Part shown: piece by piece, positions 1 through 12,237 of the stretch | How the letters are laid out: each line of letters opens with the position of its first letter | How positions within the stretch are numbered: the first letter of the stretch is position 1 | DNA from: Atherinomorus stipes | Taxonomy: Eukaryota; Chordata; Actinopteri; Atheriniformes; Atherinidae | DNA: 64,000 nucleotides | Assembly: GCA_023101725.1 (NCBI GenBank) | Contig: JALJCO010001448.1 | Location: forward strand, 310,001-374,000 | Direction: 5' to 3' | The notes under the pieces: generated by a model | The model's database searches: none | Told to the model about the DNA's origin: nothing | Seen by the model: only the letters and a program-made list of their open reading frames with translations | Program-made: the position numbers and the translations under genes

Positions 1-422
1 CCCTTTTTTTTTTTTCTTTGCATGAAAAATTTTCATTTAAATTCACAACCAAGGTATCTGGAATCCTGGACAGAGAACAACTGGGACCAGAAGAAAATTA
101 TTTTCACCCCATAGACTCCCATTCACATTTTTTTTTTTTTTTTGTTTCTAAGGTCTCATGGCCCAGAAATAGCTGGACATGGCTTGGCTCGACTGTTGAA
201 GATACTGCAGCAGCTGAAGAAAAGTGAAGCTACTGGTGCAGTTGTTGAAGGTGCAACAACAGAATAATATAAAAATATGAAATAATGTAATCAGGAGTTA
301 AATTAGGCCCGGGCTGTCTGGGGCTGAGGCCTGGCACATACTGTAAGCCAGCCTCATGGTCCTTCATTATGGGCAATAAACCTTTCTCATGATTTTCATT
401 TCTAAATAACTGAAACAATATT

Positions 423-1439
423 TTAAAGGAGCTGTATCATGCTTTTCAAACGTTCCAAAAGTCAAATACAGGCATTTATAAGCTAAACATGTTCACATCG
501 CTACTATAGAAACTAATTTGGTGTTAAATATTAATTTTTTTATGCGTCTAATTTCCAACACGGAAGTAAGATGGCTGACTGTACTGATCCACGGAGCTCT
601 CGACCAATTGCAGCATGTTTTACGCCCATTTAATGACAACGCCCCGGAAGAGACACTGATTCTGAAGGGGCACAGAGTTGTTTTTAACACCGGCACCGGC
701 AGCTCTCACATGGATGTTATTTGTAAACATTGATGGATAATCGGACTCCGATCGACGGGATAAAACGGAGGAGCCTGTTATGGAGCTGTATGCGCTCGAC
801 CCAGAGTTTGATATGGAGTTTGAAGTACCACAGAGACCCCTGACAAGTAAGTAAATTAGCGAACAAATCATAGCCTAACAGCTAGCATTGAGCTGAGAGA
901 TGTTTCACTCAGGTGTTGTTGTCTGTTCATGCGCGTTTCTATAGTAGGAACTGCGTCAGGTTTCAATAGTAATCCCCGAGAAAAAAACACTTCACTGCCC
1001 GAGATTCATGAAGTTGTCAGGAGTGAAGTTCACACACAAAGTTGAGGTTTTTTTTTCTGCTCCTGAAGTTAAAATCCAACCACTTCTGGCAATTCGATTC
1101 GTCCAGTACAACAAATAAACTCCCACGCTCTACACAACCACATTTTCCCCAACTTGCCGTCCTCTAGAGCTTTAAAAAAAAAAAAAAAGTCTCCCGAATT
1201 CTGGATCAAACGTCTGTTAGCTGATGGCTGTTTGTCTCTGAGGAAACCTTCCTGCAGGTGTTAGTTTCTTCCTCAGAGAGTGTGTACAGGTTAGGATTCT
1301 CTAAGAGTTTCTGTTCAACTAAGAAGGCGTTTTGCTACAATGCTGTTCATGTGTATTTGATCCATCATGATTGGTGCCACCTCGTTTCGTATACCGGTGT
1401 CAGTCAGTTATGTTAAGGAAGCTACAGCTTGGCCTGAAT
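423..1439 (+). repeat. TTAA-type repeat, copy 1 (left part, uninterrupted)
   Basis: Begins TTAA/AGGAGCTGTATCATGC and is about 90% alike to 14544-16935 after the hAT element in that copy is removed. Near 783-847 it contains ATGGAGCTGTATGCG reading MELYALDPEFDMEFEVPQRP, followed at once by a GTAAGT donor, so it may carry the promoter and first exon of a transposon-borne gene. It holds the intact sequence CTGACAAG (840-847), the empty site of the hAT insertion in copy 2. The right end is lost: at 1440 a SINE fragment takes over. TTAA ends suggest a piggyBac or Kolobok relative; the family is not proven. Confidence 0.8.
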
Positions 1440-1600
1440 CGGTTGTCTGTCTCTCTGTGTTGGCCCTGTGACAGACTGGCGACCTGTCCAGGGTGTACCT
1501 GCCTCTCGCCTAATAAAAGCTGGGATAGACTCCAGCAACCCCCGCGACCCTGAACTGGATAAGCGGTACAGAAAATGACTGATGATGATGACAAAATTGA
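1440..1600 (+). repeat. tRNA-type SINE, 3' half with LINE-like tail
   Basis: Contains GGCGACCTGTCCAGGGTGTA, AGCTGGGATAGACTCCAGCA and GCGACCCTGAACTGGATAAG, ending in (TGA)n. This is the very common fish SINE/LINE tail consensus. The upstream GGTTGTCTGTCTCTCTGTGT is the SINE core. The tRNA head is absent. It is the same family as the head-bearing fragment at 14263-14529. Confidence 0.85.
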
Positions 1601-3440
1601 AAAAACAATTTATATCATATTTTTTCCCAGTAAAATTACTACTGGGAACTGTGTCGTGTATATTTCAAGAAGAAAGTCATAATCAAAGAATGGAATTTGG
1701 ACTTCATCAGTCATTATGCTTTCATTCAACTTAACATCATTGTCAAAGACATTTCAAACAGAGTTATAAAGTTTCTACACTTTTAAATTACACCGTGGCA
1801 TCGTCTTTTGATAACGAGCCATGAGATGGGGGGGAACCGACCAGCTCAGCACCGCTGCTCATCCAGTGATAGACCGAGCAGAGAAGCTCGTGAGCTGCTC
1901 TGATCAATAAGGAGGACGTGACAGGTTGTCTGGTCTCCTCTACCTGACCTCATGCTGGGTTTCCTCGCTGAATCTCCCGACAGAGACATTGATCCTATGA
2001 TAAAAGGGTGGAAGTGGTAAGAGTCCACCTCTCCCACCTACACGCAGCTGTCTGCTGTTGTCTGTCTGGGATCTGCATCGTCACAGACTCATTTTACAAA
2101 GCAGAGTTTGAAAAGGATGTAAATAAACAAGACATGTTGGCCCAGACTGCTGCTCACTGGATACTTTCTCTTCTTCAGACCATTCTCTGTGAAAATCCCA
2201 GCAGATCAACAATTTCTGAAATATCTAGATCAACAAACATGCTACATTCAGTCACTTAAATCCACACAGAAACAAAACAATGGAGAAGAATTATAATAAT
2301 TTCCACCAAAATTATCTTTAATCAGCAAAGTTATTACAACAATGACTGCAGTTAGAAAAATAATCATTTATATTTCAGCTGTGATGCTAAATTCTGATTT
2401 TTCTGCCTCAGACAAGATGGAGACTGTTGGATGTTGGGTCACTTGGAGTTTAATTACTTTGCTGAGGGTCAGCTGGATGCCATTATTTCACTCACAGAGA
2501 AAACTCATTAAACTTCCTCTTGAGTTCTTTGAGAGAAGTGTTATAGACTATCCTTTTACTTGTAATGGATGTTTTTGGCAAACACCATGTTTTGGTTTTT
2601 AGGCTTTCTTTGGTAAACCTGAAGAAGTTTCCCTGATTAGCTTTTAACTTGTTGTTCCATGAAGTTGAATGAGCTGACTGCTTCTCACACAGACTCATCT
2701 GACTAAAATAATCTGGACTCACCTGCATGTTTCTGTCATTTTCCTGAGATATGAAATAATTTGTAATTTAACCTCTTCTTGACAAGGTTTCTGATTCCTG
2801 TCTGAAATGACACCCAAAATAAACGAAGCATATCTTCACCACTGCAAGGGCTGTTTGTATCGTCTTGGTCTCTACAGAAAGCTGAGACATGACATTACTA
2901 CACAGGTGTCAGAATCAAGATGTGTTACTGCGTCAGAGTAAATTCACCTGGAACTCAGTAGAAAAAGTAAATGATATCTCCCGCTAAAATAAACAAAAGA
3001 AAAGCGTCATTTATTTCTGTGAAAACCAGAACAAAGCAGCTGAAATCCTCTAGAAATTTGGAAAGTAGCCCTAGAGATATTTCACTATAAACCCCCTTAT
3101 TTTCATGGAAACCAGCTGGACCTTCATGATTAATTTCAGTCATAGGAGAACACATTAGCAGTTTTTTAGAGCCAGAATAAAACTTTTGATCACAGAACAG
3201 CAAAAGTAAGCTGATTTATGATTGTGGCTGCGAGCTCCCAGAGTTTTTGTCCCACAGTGATGAAACCAACATCTTTGTAATCAGCAGCGTCTCTGCTTTC
3301 ATATGCTCGAAGTGGAGAAATTAGCAAAAGCTCTGGATTTATATCTTCAGTCTGTTCCCAGATCACATGATGTTCCATTTTTACCGACTTATATTTTCCT
3401 GAATGACTGAAAAGTTTGCCTGATCAACAAAAAACATCCT
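1601..3440. other. Intergenic or intronic stretch with one recognised repeat
   Basis: Apart from the repeat at 2138-2265, I see only AT-rich unique-looking sequence. No exon with copine homology is present, and the open frames are short and unrelated to known families. Confidence 0.5.
2138..2265 (+). repeat. Interspersed fish repeat, fragment
   Basis: Contains GCTGCTCACTGGATACTTTC, TTCAGACCATTCTCTGTGAA and AGCAGATCAACAATTTCTGA. The first part recurs at 32715-32770. The block is known to me as a dispersed teleost repeat; its class is unknown to me. Confidence 0.65.
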
Positions 3441-3994
3441 CATCCTCAAAATTATTCATACCCAACAAATAAAGAAAAAGCTAATGCTAAAGTCACAAGA
3501 GTAATTTATATGAAAAGTAATTTAAAAGTAATACATAAAAATTTACTAAACTACATTCTGTGAAATACAATATCACTTTTGAATTGTGGTTGAAAATAAT
3601 AATTGAAAAAAAAAAAGAGAAAAAATAAGAAAGAAAAAACTCGCCCAGACTAATTAGAGCACTTTGTTTATGATCAGCAGTGTACCGTAGGTCAAAATAT
3701 CTGTCAACAAGTGTAGAAGTCCTATTGAACTTTGCAGAAAACATTTGATTGCAGTGATTGTATTGAGGTGTTGCTCAACAAAATTTTAGTTCAGGAGCCC
3801 CATCATGCTTGTTTACTTGTTCTATTTTTTGTTTGTTTGTTTTAAATATATCTGATAAACCACAATTCAAAATTAACATCATAATTTTCATTAAATTTTT
3901 CTGTATTACCGTTTTCAATTTCAACTTAGTTCACTGACAGAAGTTTTATTTTTTTCCATTTAATTGGAGGGTATGAATAATTTTGAGAATGACT
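3441..3994 (+). mobile_element. MITE copy A (Tc1/mariner-like ends)
   Basis: Ends are inverted: CCTCAAAATTATTCATACCC at the left and GGGTATGAATAATTTTGAGA at the right. The interior (CAGGAGCCCCATCATG, GCAGTGATTGTATTGAGG) recurs reversed in copy B (4090-4510) and in the same direction in copy C (10539-10896). No coding capacity. Confidence 0.8.
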
Positions 3995-4003
3995 AAATAT
4001 ACA

Positions 4004-4005
<2 letters not shown>

Positions 4006-4081
<76 letters not shown>
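4006..4081. repeat. (AT)n microsatellite, ~76 bp
   Basis: Nearly pure alternating TA with one C near 4065, followed by a short (AC)4 run. It sits exactly between inverted MITE copies A and B. Confidence 0.97.
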
Positions 4082-4082
<1 letters not shown>

Positions 4083-4089
4083 CACACAC

Positions 4090-4510
4090 AGTCCTCAGAA
4101 TTATTCATATTCTTCGATTAAGGAAAGAAAAAAAATCAACTGCCAGTTAAATAAGTTTAAACTGACAAAAAGTAAAATGGGGCTTCAAAGCTAAAATTTT
4201 GTATAGCAACTATTTAAGACAATCACTGCAATCAGGTGTTTTCTCTAATGTTTAAAAAGACTTCTACACGTGTTGGTCCACTGTTCATGGGAAATATTGT
4301 TTTTATATGTCTGAGACAGTTTCGTCTGTTTGTTTGTTTTTACTATTATTTCCATTCACAATTTAAAAGCAATATTTTATTTCACTAAATTATAATTTTG
4401 CAAATTTGTATTTATTATTAGTTTCTGCATTTTCTTGTTATTTGAATTACTGTTGTGAATTTAGCTTTTTCTTTAATTGGAGGGTATGAATAATTTTGAG
4501 GACGACTGTA
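4090..4510 (-). mobile_element. MITE copy B, inverted relative to A
   Basis: Starts CAGTCCTCAGAATTATTCAT and ends GGGTATGAATAATTTTGAGG plus ACGACTGTA. Its interior (ATGGGGCTTCAAAGCTAAAA, GACAATCACTGCAATCAGGT) is the reverse complement of copy A, with substitutions and small gaps. TA flanks fit Tc1/mariner targeting. Confidence 0.8.
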
Positions 4511-5955
4511 TATACCACTCAGTTGTCATGGGGAGTCATGAATACCAACTTATGTTTTTGGGGGTTGTGGTCCAAAAGGTTTAAGTAATTGTGAAAAACA
4601 GACAAACAAAAAAGGAAAACAAGGGGAAAAATTTGAGGTAAATCAGCAGAAACCATGAAAAGTTGTAACTACAACATTACTTTAGATTCATAATATCTTG
4701 TAACGTCTAATGAGTGAAAACAAAAACGGTTAACTGGAGAAATGTGAACCATGTGGATCAGAACCAGCTTGCCAAAGTAGGAGAAAGTCTGATTGATGTG
4801 ATTCCCTGATCCAACAAAGGAAACAGACAGCAGGAAGAAAAAGGTGGAGATTTTCCAACTTACACATCAAAGCGAAGGTTCTGCTTCTCTTCAAAGAAGA
4901 AATCAAGGACAAACTTCCTCACGAAGTCGGGGTTCAGCGTGTTATCAATCACTTCTGTTCGACCAAACTGCAGAAGACATAAAAGAGAGAAAAAGTCAAC
5001 ATCCTTTTGATCGACAACCACATTTAATAAGAGAAAAACTGTGCAGAAGAAATAAACGATCTGTTTTTGTGTTAATTTTCTCTGTAGTTTGAAAGTAGCT
5101 AAATATTTCAGACCTGATACTGAAAATTAGTCTAACTAACGATTTGTTTTGAAGAAAAACTGACCAGAGTCATAGATTTATATCAGATTTATACAGAAGC
5201 ACATTTCTGCCTCTCCTAAACTTAAAATCGGACCTTATTAAGTTATAGCATAATAATCTTATTGTAGAAACATGAAACTTATTACTTTATAATGTAGTAG
5301 TTTTATGGTAAACACATCAAGCATGTCAGAATTTATTGTTATATTACAATTTTATTAGAGTAATATCAGATCTCCAGGATTCTTCCAGAGAATATGCTGG
5401 TTGCATTGTTATGCAGCAGATATACAGAGATAATGCAAAACTGAGTTACAGAGTGGAAAAGTCCCTACATAATTTACAATGTTGACACATACAGCAGAGA
5501 TATTGAATCTTTAATACCAACAGCCTAGTAGTTCTGAGGCAACCTCAAGTGTCATGTTGCTTCCATGGATGGCAATTAAAGACCTCCTTCCACCACTGCC
5601 CTGCTAGCAGCTGCCAAAACGCCCAGCAGTGGTAGCTGCAGCCCCACTGATCCTTGAAACAAAGCTCCCCGCTGCATATTGACAAGCTCTATTTTCCTCA
5701 GCTACACAGCGAGGAAGCCCTGATGTGCCTCAACGATTACGACAGAGGAATGCTCACCCAATTTCAGAGAAGACAGAGGTGACGGAGCTGCAATGCCATG
5801 ATTTCATCCAGAAGTGACAACAGCAAAAGAGAAGATGCTAGAAGACTGACACAAAATAGTCCAAGTTCATTTCTATCCACAAAGAGTGTACGCTCATGTC
5901 CCACTTTATCAGGATCAGCTTGCAGGTTGGACCCATTTTCCCTTCAGAAGTGCCT
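4511..5955. other. Intron sequence around copine exon 4864-4967
   Basis: Outside the exon I see no recognised repeat or open frame of note. Confidence 0.5.
4864..4967 (-). CDS. cpne9: Copine exon: central C2[16 protein letters not shown]...NLRFDV (104 bp)
   Basis: Minus strand: acceptor ATGTCTTCTGCAG, then 34 codons starting [19 protein letters not shown], continuing [15 protein letters not shown] and ending GT, with a consensus donor GTAAGT. TLNP plus the hydrophobic FVLDFFFEE strand is the copine C2A signature. The split last codon must begin GT, so the residue is Val. That matches the FDVYNVD of copine-9 rather than FDLYDVD of copine-5 and copine-8. FVLD also favours copine-9. There is no stop or frameshift, and most residues are as expected for the family (the usual Tyr in LDYFF is Phe here). 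The next exon, which should begin near YNVDSK, was not found between here and position 1. Confidence 0.95.
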
Positions 5956-6246
5956 TTAAGGATAACTTTTTTCATCCTGGACCTAAAGTCTAGGAGTTTA
6001 TACGTGCATTTACTAACTGGTAAAATTTCTGTATCACTTTGACCCCTTCTGAAGACATTGCGTTAAATCGCCCTCCGGTGTACATCCATATAACGGGAGA
6101 GATGGGGCAGCCTCTCTATACGGCATTATCTGCAGCAAAAACTCCTTCATTTCATCAATGCTTTAAGGAGCATAAACGAACGATTGAGTACTATTGTCCT
6201 GTGAGTTTAGAATTAACTCTGTTAGTTATTGGGGGTTTCTCTACAC
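5956..6246 (+). mobile_element. Left arm of the TTAA foldback family
   Basis: Starts TTAAGGATAACTTTTTTCAT, then CTAGGAGTTTATACGTGC. It matches the left arm of the element at 36520-38642 as far as GTACTATTGTCCTGTGAG and then fades. No matching right arm follows, so this is a solo arm. Confidence 0.75.
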
Positions 6247-7830
6247 TACACAGTAAAAAATGGAGTGTTAATATCTCAGAGTTAATCTAATTTAACCTTG
6301 CTAGAGTATTTATTACTCTTTTAAGAGAAAATCAGTTCCAATAGTTAAGTTAAAAGTCAGTGTAAAGTTTTAAGGACCTGCAGTGAAAGATTTAACTCTA
6401 CAGAGTGATTCATCTCAGTGTACATGGGATCTTGGAAGCTCTGCTACACACAAGATATTTCCTCCAGTGTGGTTCCACTGCAGGGTAACATTACAATTTC
6501 CAAGCAAATGCATCGTTATGATTGTTTTGTTTTTGTTTTTTTAAACAAAACAAAGTTTTACGGTTTCAACTATGTCCGCTGAGAATGTGTTTCTAACATG
6601 TTCCCATCGGTGTGCTGGTCAGGTAGCAATATGCTAACTGTTGCTAGCCGAGTAGTCGTTCAGATCTATGATATCTTCTCATTGAGTTAAAACGTACTTG
6701 TACAACATTAAACTACATATTTCCTCTGACTGCTATGGAGAAACATCACTGTAGGCTGTGCTACAGTATGATATTGTTTCACCATGAAATAATGGTTCAC
6801 TAGTATGCTAAATTCGAAAATTAGCTTTTATGCTAAGCGAACTTTTGGAGGGAGTCTGTACCATTGCCGCTTTTGATCATTGTTTATTCATTGTAAGGTT
6901 GGGGCATTAGGGCAACATAAAGTGATGGACATTATTCAAATTACCGTAACTCCTCAACCATTTGTGCTATCGACGTACTTCCAACGGATTCTGAAAACTG
7001 AGAATTGGAGCTTTCCAGTGATATGCTGTATATTACGGTAGTCGTGGGATTCCATGAATGGAGGACCAGGGAAGTGCAATAAACAGTACTTTTGGTCACC
7101 GGCAACATGCAGGGGCTTTAGCCTGTAAACTTCTGCCTCCCATATACTTGTTAATCAAGACTAAAGTACTGTATATCAATTTTGCCCTGTTTTTCACAGA
7201 AGTCAAACGGACTGCAGTAAGAGTGGGCCAGCACTTTGTAGCCTGAACCTAAGAAAAAAACAAGGCTGCAAAACTTAATCCATTGCAGTACCTCCTGAGT
7301 TACTAAAACTGTATTAGGATATTTGCCAGCAGCCAACCTGTTATTTTTCTGTCTTCACACTGTATGAGCCAAGTAAAATTACCTTTTGAAGTAATACTTT
7401 TATTTTAGATACTAGTTCTGCATATTAATATCTCACTTGCTGTCGAACCATTTTCTTATTTTTCTTTTTGTATTTTTGATCAGAATATGCTGCTGCGGGT
7501 TTTGTTTGGTGGTGAGCAGAAGTGTGTCTGCTGTCAGACCTAACATTTGATGCCTTCAAGAAAGAAGGTGAAGTAAAATATGAAGATGCAACAAAATTGC
7601 AATTTTACATAACCAATACATTATAAAGACAATTTTTTTAGTACCACAGATAACGGATTCTGTAATGTGTTACAATGAATGGGTTAGTTGACCATACAAC
7701 TCCCATTAGAAGAAATGCACAACATTTCAAAGTTTGTATCAATTTTATATGTTTTTTACTCCTTTTCTTTTACTTTCCTGTTTCTTCAGTTTGCCTAGAA
7801 ATTAATATACTGGAAGGCAGATAGCTTGAT
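6247..7830. other. Leader region of the SAMD3-like fragment, repeat-like
   Basis: Begins ACAGTAAAAAATGGAGTG with several GAGTTAA/TTAACTC words, a pattern that often flanks repeated gene fragments in fish (from memory). No coding exon recognised. A plausible acceptor precedes the ATG at 7831. Confidence 0.35.
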
Positions 7831-8165
7831 ATGAAGGTGTATGACCAGTCTGACACAGAAGTCGATGCAGAGGTTTTTGAAGAAATCGTAAAGGAGTCAC
7901 CTGGAACCTTCCGAGTCATGCTGATGCTGAGCAACGAAGAACTTGGTAATCCCTGACCATTCTCATATGAGTTTATTTAAAATTTCAACTTTGGGATGGG
8001 AGCATTGGCAGTTAAATTTAATGTTTCCGATTTGTTCATGTTCTTCAATGCACAGGTGCATCTGTATCATCATCAGCTTCAGCATCAGATGATACCATCA
8101 TTCTGAACTTCATGATGTGTGACCCTGCTGAAGAGGCTGTTGAAGGAAGTCAAGCTAAAAGGTCA
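7831..8165 (+). pseudogene. Two-exon fragment resembling the multicopy fish SAMD3-like family
   Basis: Plus strand, inside copine intron 3 and opposite to it. After an acceptor-like TTTCTTCAG and a short leader, an ATG opens MKVYDQSDTEVDAEVFEEIV and runs 38 codons to donor CTTG/GTAAT (7831-7945). A second exon follows acceptor ATGCACAG (8056 on) and reads GASVSSSASASDDTIILNF, with DPAEEAVEGSQAKR at its end near 8163. The acidic 'T.VD..VFEEIVK' start, the Ser-rich linker and DDTIIL resemble the N-terminus of the highly repeated 'SAM domain-containing protein 3-like' predictions in fish genomes; that is from memory. The homology stops at about 8165, the frame meets TAA about 50 bases later, and no SAM domain follows. 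I read it as a truncated copy of a repeat-family gene. A unitary gene with distant exons is possible but less likely. Confidence 0.5.
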
Positions 8166-8169
8166 TGCC

Positions 8170-10538
8170 ATATAAACTTAAAATACCGGTATATATCGCA
8201 TATCATCTAAAATACATATATTGTGCCTACTCATGACTGTTTTTTCTATTGAACACTTTACTGTCATGTATCCCATGGAAAGCAGGTCCAGTTTTACGAT
8301 CATACTCAGATCACAAATTGAACCACTGATAAATTCATTGCCTTTATCTCTTATTTTATATATTTCTTTGTGTTTTATCAGCTTCACAGATCCAAATGTT
8401 TCGTTTTAGGTTATTTATTTAAAAGTTGAGTCTGTTTGGTCATTTTTGATGATATTTTGTGAGCCTGCAGAGAAGCAGCAAAGGTGATTTCACAGCTCTG
8501 ACTGCGAGCAGCCGGTACCAAGCTGCTAAAAAGTAATCACCAAAAACACAAAGTGCCTTTGGATATGTCACTGTTGTTCATACACACTGCTGATTGCGTC
8601 ACATTCAGTCAAACATGATGCAACACAGAAGTAGAGAAATCTTTTTTAGAAGAGTCGTTCTTGCTGTGGCTGACGAGCAGCAAGCGAGGCTGGAGGGTTT
8701 CCGACACAAGGCAGTCAGTAACAAAGCCTTTCTGAGTGAGTGTGTGTGGGTGTGTGTAGGTTTATAATGGCTTCGTAGTGAGAGTAGGAAAACATGGCAG
8801 CATGAAGACAGTGGGAGAAGCTTCTCTCTACTTGAATCTGTAATGAAATGTCTAGAAGAGAAAGAATGGCGGAGGACAGATGGAGACAGAGAGAAACTGA
8901 GCTTCTCCCAGTGGATTAGGGATTTAGAAATACATACGACACAGACAGCGTGGTCAGAAAATGTCAGAACCAACGGGGATAGGATAGTCTCTTATTCACC
9001 ACAAGTTGTAAAAGAAAAGTAGGTTAGCAAGGCAGCGTGCCTCCCGGGGGAACAGGTTAGGCTGGCAGTCAGGTTCTGTCAGAAATGAGCTAATGAATCC
9101 AGAGAAAGATGGAGGCACCAGTGTTACAGTCACACGTTATTATTTTCCACGGCTGAGCCGAATCCCTGAGCAGGATCTGGTGACACTTCTCCTCTCACAG
9201 CTAACTTCTTTATGACATTTAAAACTTTCCTTTCTAATCAAAACTCGCAGGACCACATGGTGGACTGGCTGACGATCAAATCACATATGAGGAAAAAAAC
9301 ATTTCCTTTTGGATAGCTGCAAACTCACACAGACAATGAGCAGAAGTTTACAGACATTAAGTTTTAATAATGTTTTGTGGGAAGTTTTCAGCTGGAGAAA
9401 TTTATGTTTATAAACAATAATAATACATACATATAATAAAAAGACACAGAATAGCACAACAATGTAGTTACAGAGACTTCTGCAATGTCCTTCAACAGTC
9501 CAGTTCATCATCATCATCATACATGTCAAACTAAATTTACTTGAGAAGCAATTTGCATCGTGAGGAAGTGTTGCCATTTCTTTTGTTTTTTTTTGTTGTT
9601 TTTTTTTAAAAAGCAGCAACCTCCACTGGGTTTTTGAGCCCTTTGTTACCTTCACCCTCATCCTGCTTTGTGTTTTGTCTGCGTGAATTTGAGAAGTAAG
9701 GCAAGGAAGATGCTGTTTCTAGACGTACTGTAGCAACAGAGCTAGCATCTCCAGAACTAATGCTAATGAAACAGACTCCTTACGTCAGCATGTTAATCAG
9801 ATGTAAGTATTTACATACTTTGGACCCGTCAAAATTGATAAAACAACTTTTTATTTGCCATAAAGAATTTTAAAACAACATGTTTATTCTATACCCCTGT
9901 AATCATTCTGTGGATGTATTATCTTTGAAAAATTAATTGTTTAGCTGAAAAATTTCTAGCTATGACCTTTAAAGACATGTAGAATGGTTTAGATGATGTC
10001 GGTTGAAATTAGGCAGTCATTTATTCTATTGTTAATATGGTAATCTTTATTATGTAACTGTTGAATATTAAAAGAATGACAAATAAACACGAATCCAAGG
10101 AGACTTACATCTTCAGGTTTGGTTGGAGCTGTGAGACGCTAAGCAGCTGCCTAGCTCGCTTATGTCTTCAGGCATTTCTGCAGTCGTCCCACAGACGGGA
10201 GATAATTATTTCTGTAATACCACAGTCTGACCAATGTGCACCTTTTCTTTTCTTTTTTTTTCTGTGAAATCTTGAAAAAGTGCAAAGATTACTTGGACTC
10301 CAGGCAAACAGGTTTGGAGTCTTGCATTGAACCTACAGAGAAGACATGTCTTTTGGAGCGATACCAGCAAAGCTCCATTCATTACACATAATTTATGGAC
10401 ATAAATGTTAGTTCTTTGTATGTGTGCATCACTAGGGTTATTGCCAACATCTGGTGAAAATTTCATGTCAATAGCTCTACTAGAAATATGTTTTCTGAGA
10501 AAAATGTTGACATATTCAATACTTTTTTCCCCCACTCT
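8170..10538. other. Copine intron 3 stretch, no recognised element
   Basis: Only short simple repeats: TG-rich 8737-8760, CAT triplets near 9508 and T-runs near 9590. The open frames of 120-126 aa here are composed of such low-complexity sequence. Confidence 0.5.
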
Positions 10539-10896
10539 ATCCTGAAAATGATTCATACCCACCCATTAAATAAGGGAAAACATCAGCCGTCAGTCAAAAA
10601 AGCTGAGATTGAAGATGAAAGAATTGACTGAACATTACAGAAAACCACTGATTTCAGTGATTGCCTCAAAGTGGTGCTCAACAAAAGTTTAGCCCAGGAG
10701 CCCCATTATGTTTGTTTTCCTGTTTTATTTTGTGTGTGTTTGTTGTTTATATTTCTGTTAAACCACAATTCAAAACCAATGTCATGATTTTTATGGAATT
10801 TTTATTTATTATCACTTTTGTCAATTTCAACTAATTTAACTGACAGCTGATTTTTTTTCCTTCTTCAATCAGAAACTATGAATGATTTCGAGGACA
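10539..10896 (+). mobile_element. MITE copy C, same family as 3441-3994
   Basis: Left end CCTGAAAATGATTCATACCC; right end CTATGAATGATTTCGAGGAC. The interior CTCAACAAAAGTTTAGCCCA and GGAGCCCCATTATG match copy A in direct orientation. It is shorter and more diverged. Confidence 0.75.
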
Positions 10897-10900
10897 AAAT

Positions 10901-10928
<28 letters not shown>
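10901..10928. repeat. (TG)14 microsatellite
   Basis: Pure TG run directly after MITE copy C. Confidence 0.95.
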
Positions 10929-10932
<4 letters not shown>

Positions 10933-12119
10933 GACCCCTCTAAGTCACGTGACTATACGGTCACACAGCCATGCAGGGTGGCAGAAAGCTGGCCTGGACC
11001 ACTGCAGCACTCAGTGGTGACCGTAAACTTGCTGTGAGCTGTTTCATTAATGACGGTTCTACATGACTTTACTCTTTTTAAGCCAGTTCAGCTTTTATGT
11101 TGGCAGCTCAGACAGCCATATTTTCATAAATTTGCCCTTGTTGGTGCTCAAGACCGTAACGATTTTTCCAAATCCTGGTTTGCAAACCTCCAAAACTGCC
11201 ACCAGACGGAGATGTTGCTGCCTGATTAGCTTAGCATGACATTTAGAACCTCGTCCATCGACAGTCGCACTTCACAGGAGCAGAAATAAAAGATTACACG
11301 TTGTTAGAAGCTTCTAAATATCTGGTGCAGGATGGTATCAGACATTCAGCTGTGGAAAGTTTCCATGACAAAGTATTTTCTCTTCATGTTAGAGATGAAA
11401 ACAGCAGACCCAGATAACGTTAACACCATGTAAACATTATGGACGTCTCCATGTTGTATTTATGAGTTAACGTTACAATAACAGAGAAAACGCTGCTGTT
11501 TTATGACGGTTTAGTTTATTGACACCACAAAGGAAAATAAAAGTCCGTAAGTTTTATTAACACCGAGATCTGAAAACTCCCGTTAGCTTGTTGTCTTCTT
11601 GCAAACGTTTCCAAATCTTCCTTTTGCCTTCTTTTATCTGGATCGCAGACAAACACGAAGCTGGACGGGGCATACGCTGGGGACAACAGGGTGTCTCATG
11701 TTTACCTGAAAGAAGGCAGAATAATCCTCCATAACACGTCTGTTTGTCTCTGAACAACTGACAAACATGAAGCGTCTCGTCGCAAAAACGTTAAAACAAC
11801 TGCAGTTTGCTGCATTTTAGCCACATTGTCATTATTTTTATGTAGATAAATATAATTACACTTAGACCAACTCACCAAAAACAGAATTAGCAGGAAACTC
11901 ACCGACAACAGTGCTGCTACCGGGCTGCCGCAGCCCAGATCTCCCATGGTTTCCAGTTAAATTTATCATTTTTATGGCAGTATGGTCAGCAGGCGGTCTG
12001 GAAAATTAAATCCCATCCTGGAATGTCGATATGCGCATCCAAAGACAAAGCACGAAGGTACCAGTATTTTCTATTGAGTTAAAATACTGCTGCAGCCGAG
12101 CAGGAGAGAAGGGTCTATA
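10929..12119. other. Intron stretch with an exon-like minus-strand start
   Basis: Contains CACGTGAC near 10947. A minus-strand ATG at 11945-11947 reads MGDLGCGSPVAALLS and then meets a GTGAGT donor. A single exon-like sequence of this size cannot be assigned. Nothing else recognised. Confidence 0.35.
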
Positions 12120-12130
12120 CATATATATAC

Positions 12131-12218
<88 letters not shown>
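12120..12218. repeat. Compound (AT)n(TG)n microsatellite
   Basis: About 65 bp of AT followed by about 30 bp of TG. Confidence 0.96.
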
Positions 12219-12222
<4 letters not shown>

Positions 12223-12237
12223 CACGTGTGTGGGCGC

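Noticed and set aside
11702..11947. Minus-strand frame beginning MGDLGCGSPVAALLS with a hydrophobic stretch
   Set aside because: Looks like a signal peptide, but the hydrophobic part is read through a GTGAGT donor and continues into AT-rich sequence; no further exon supports it.
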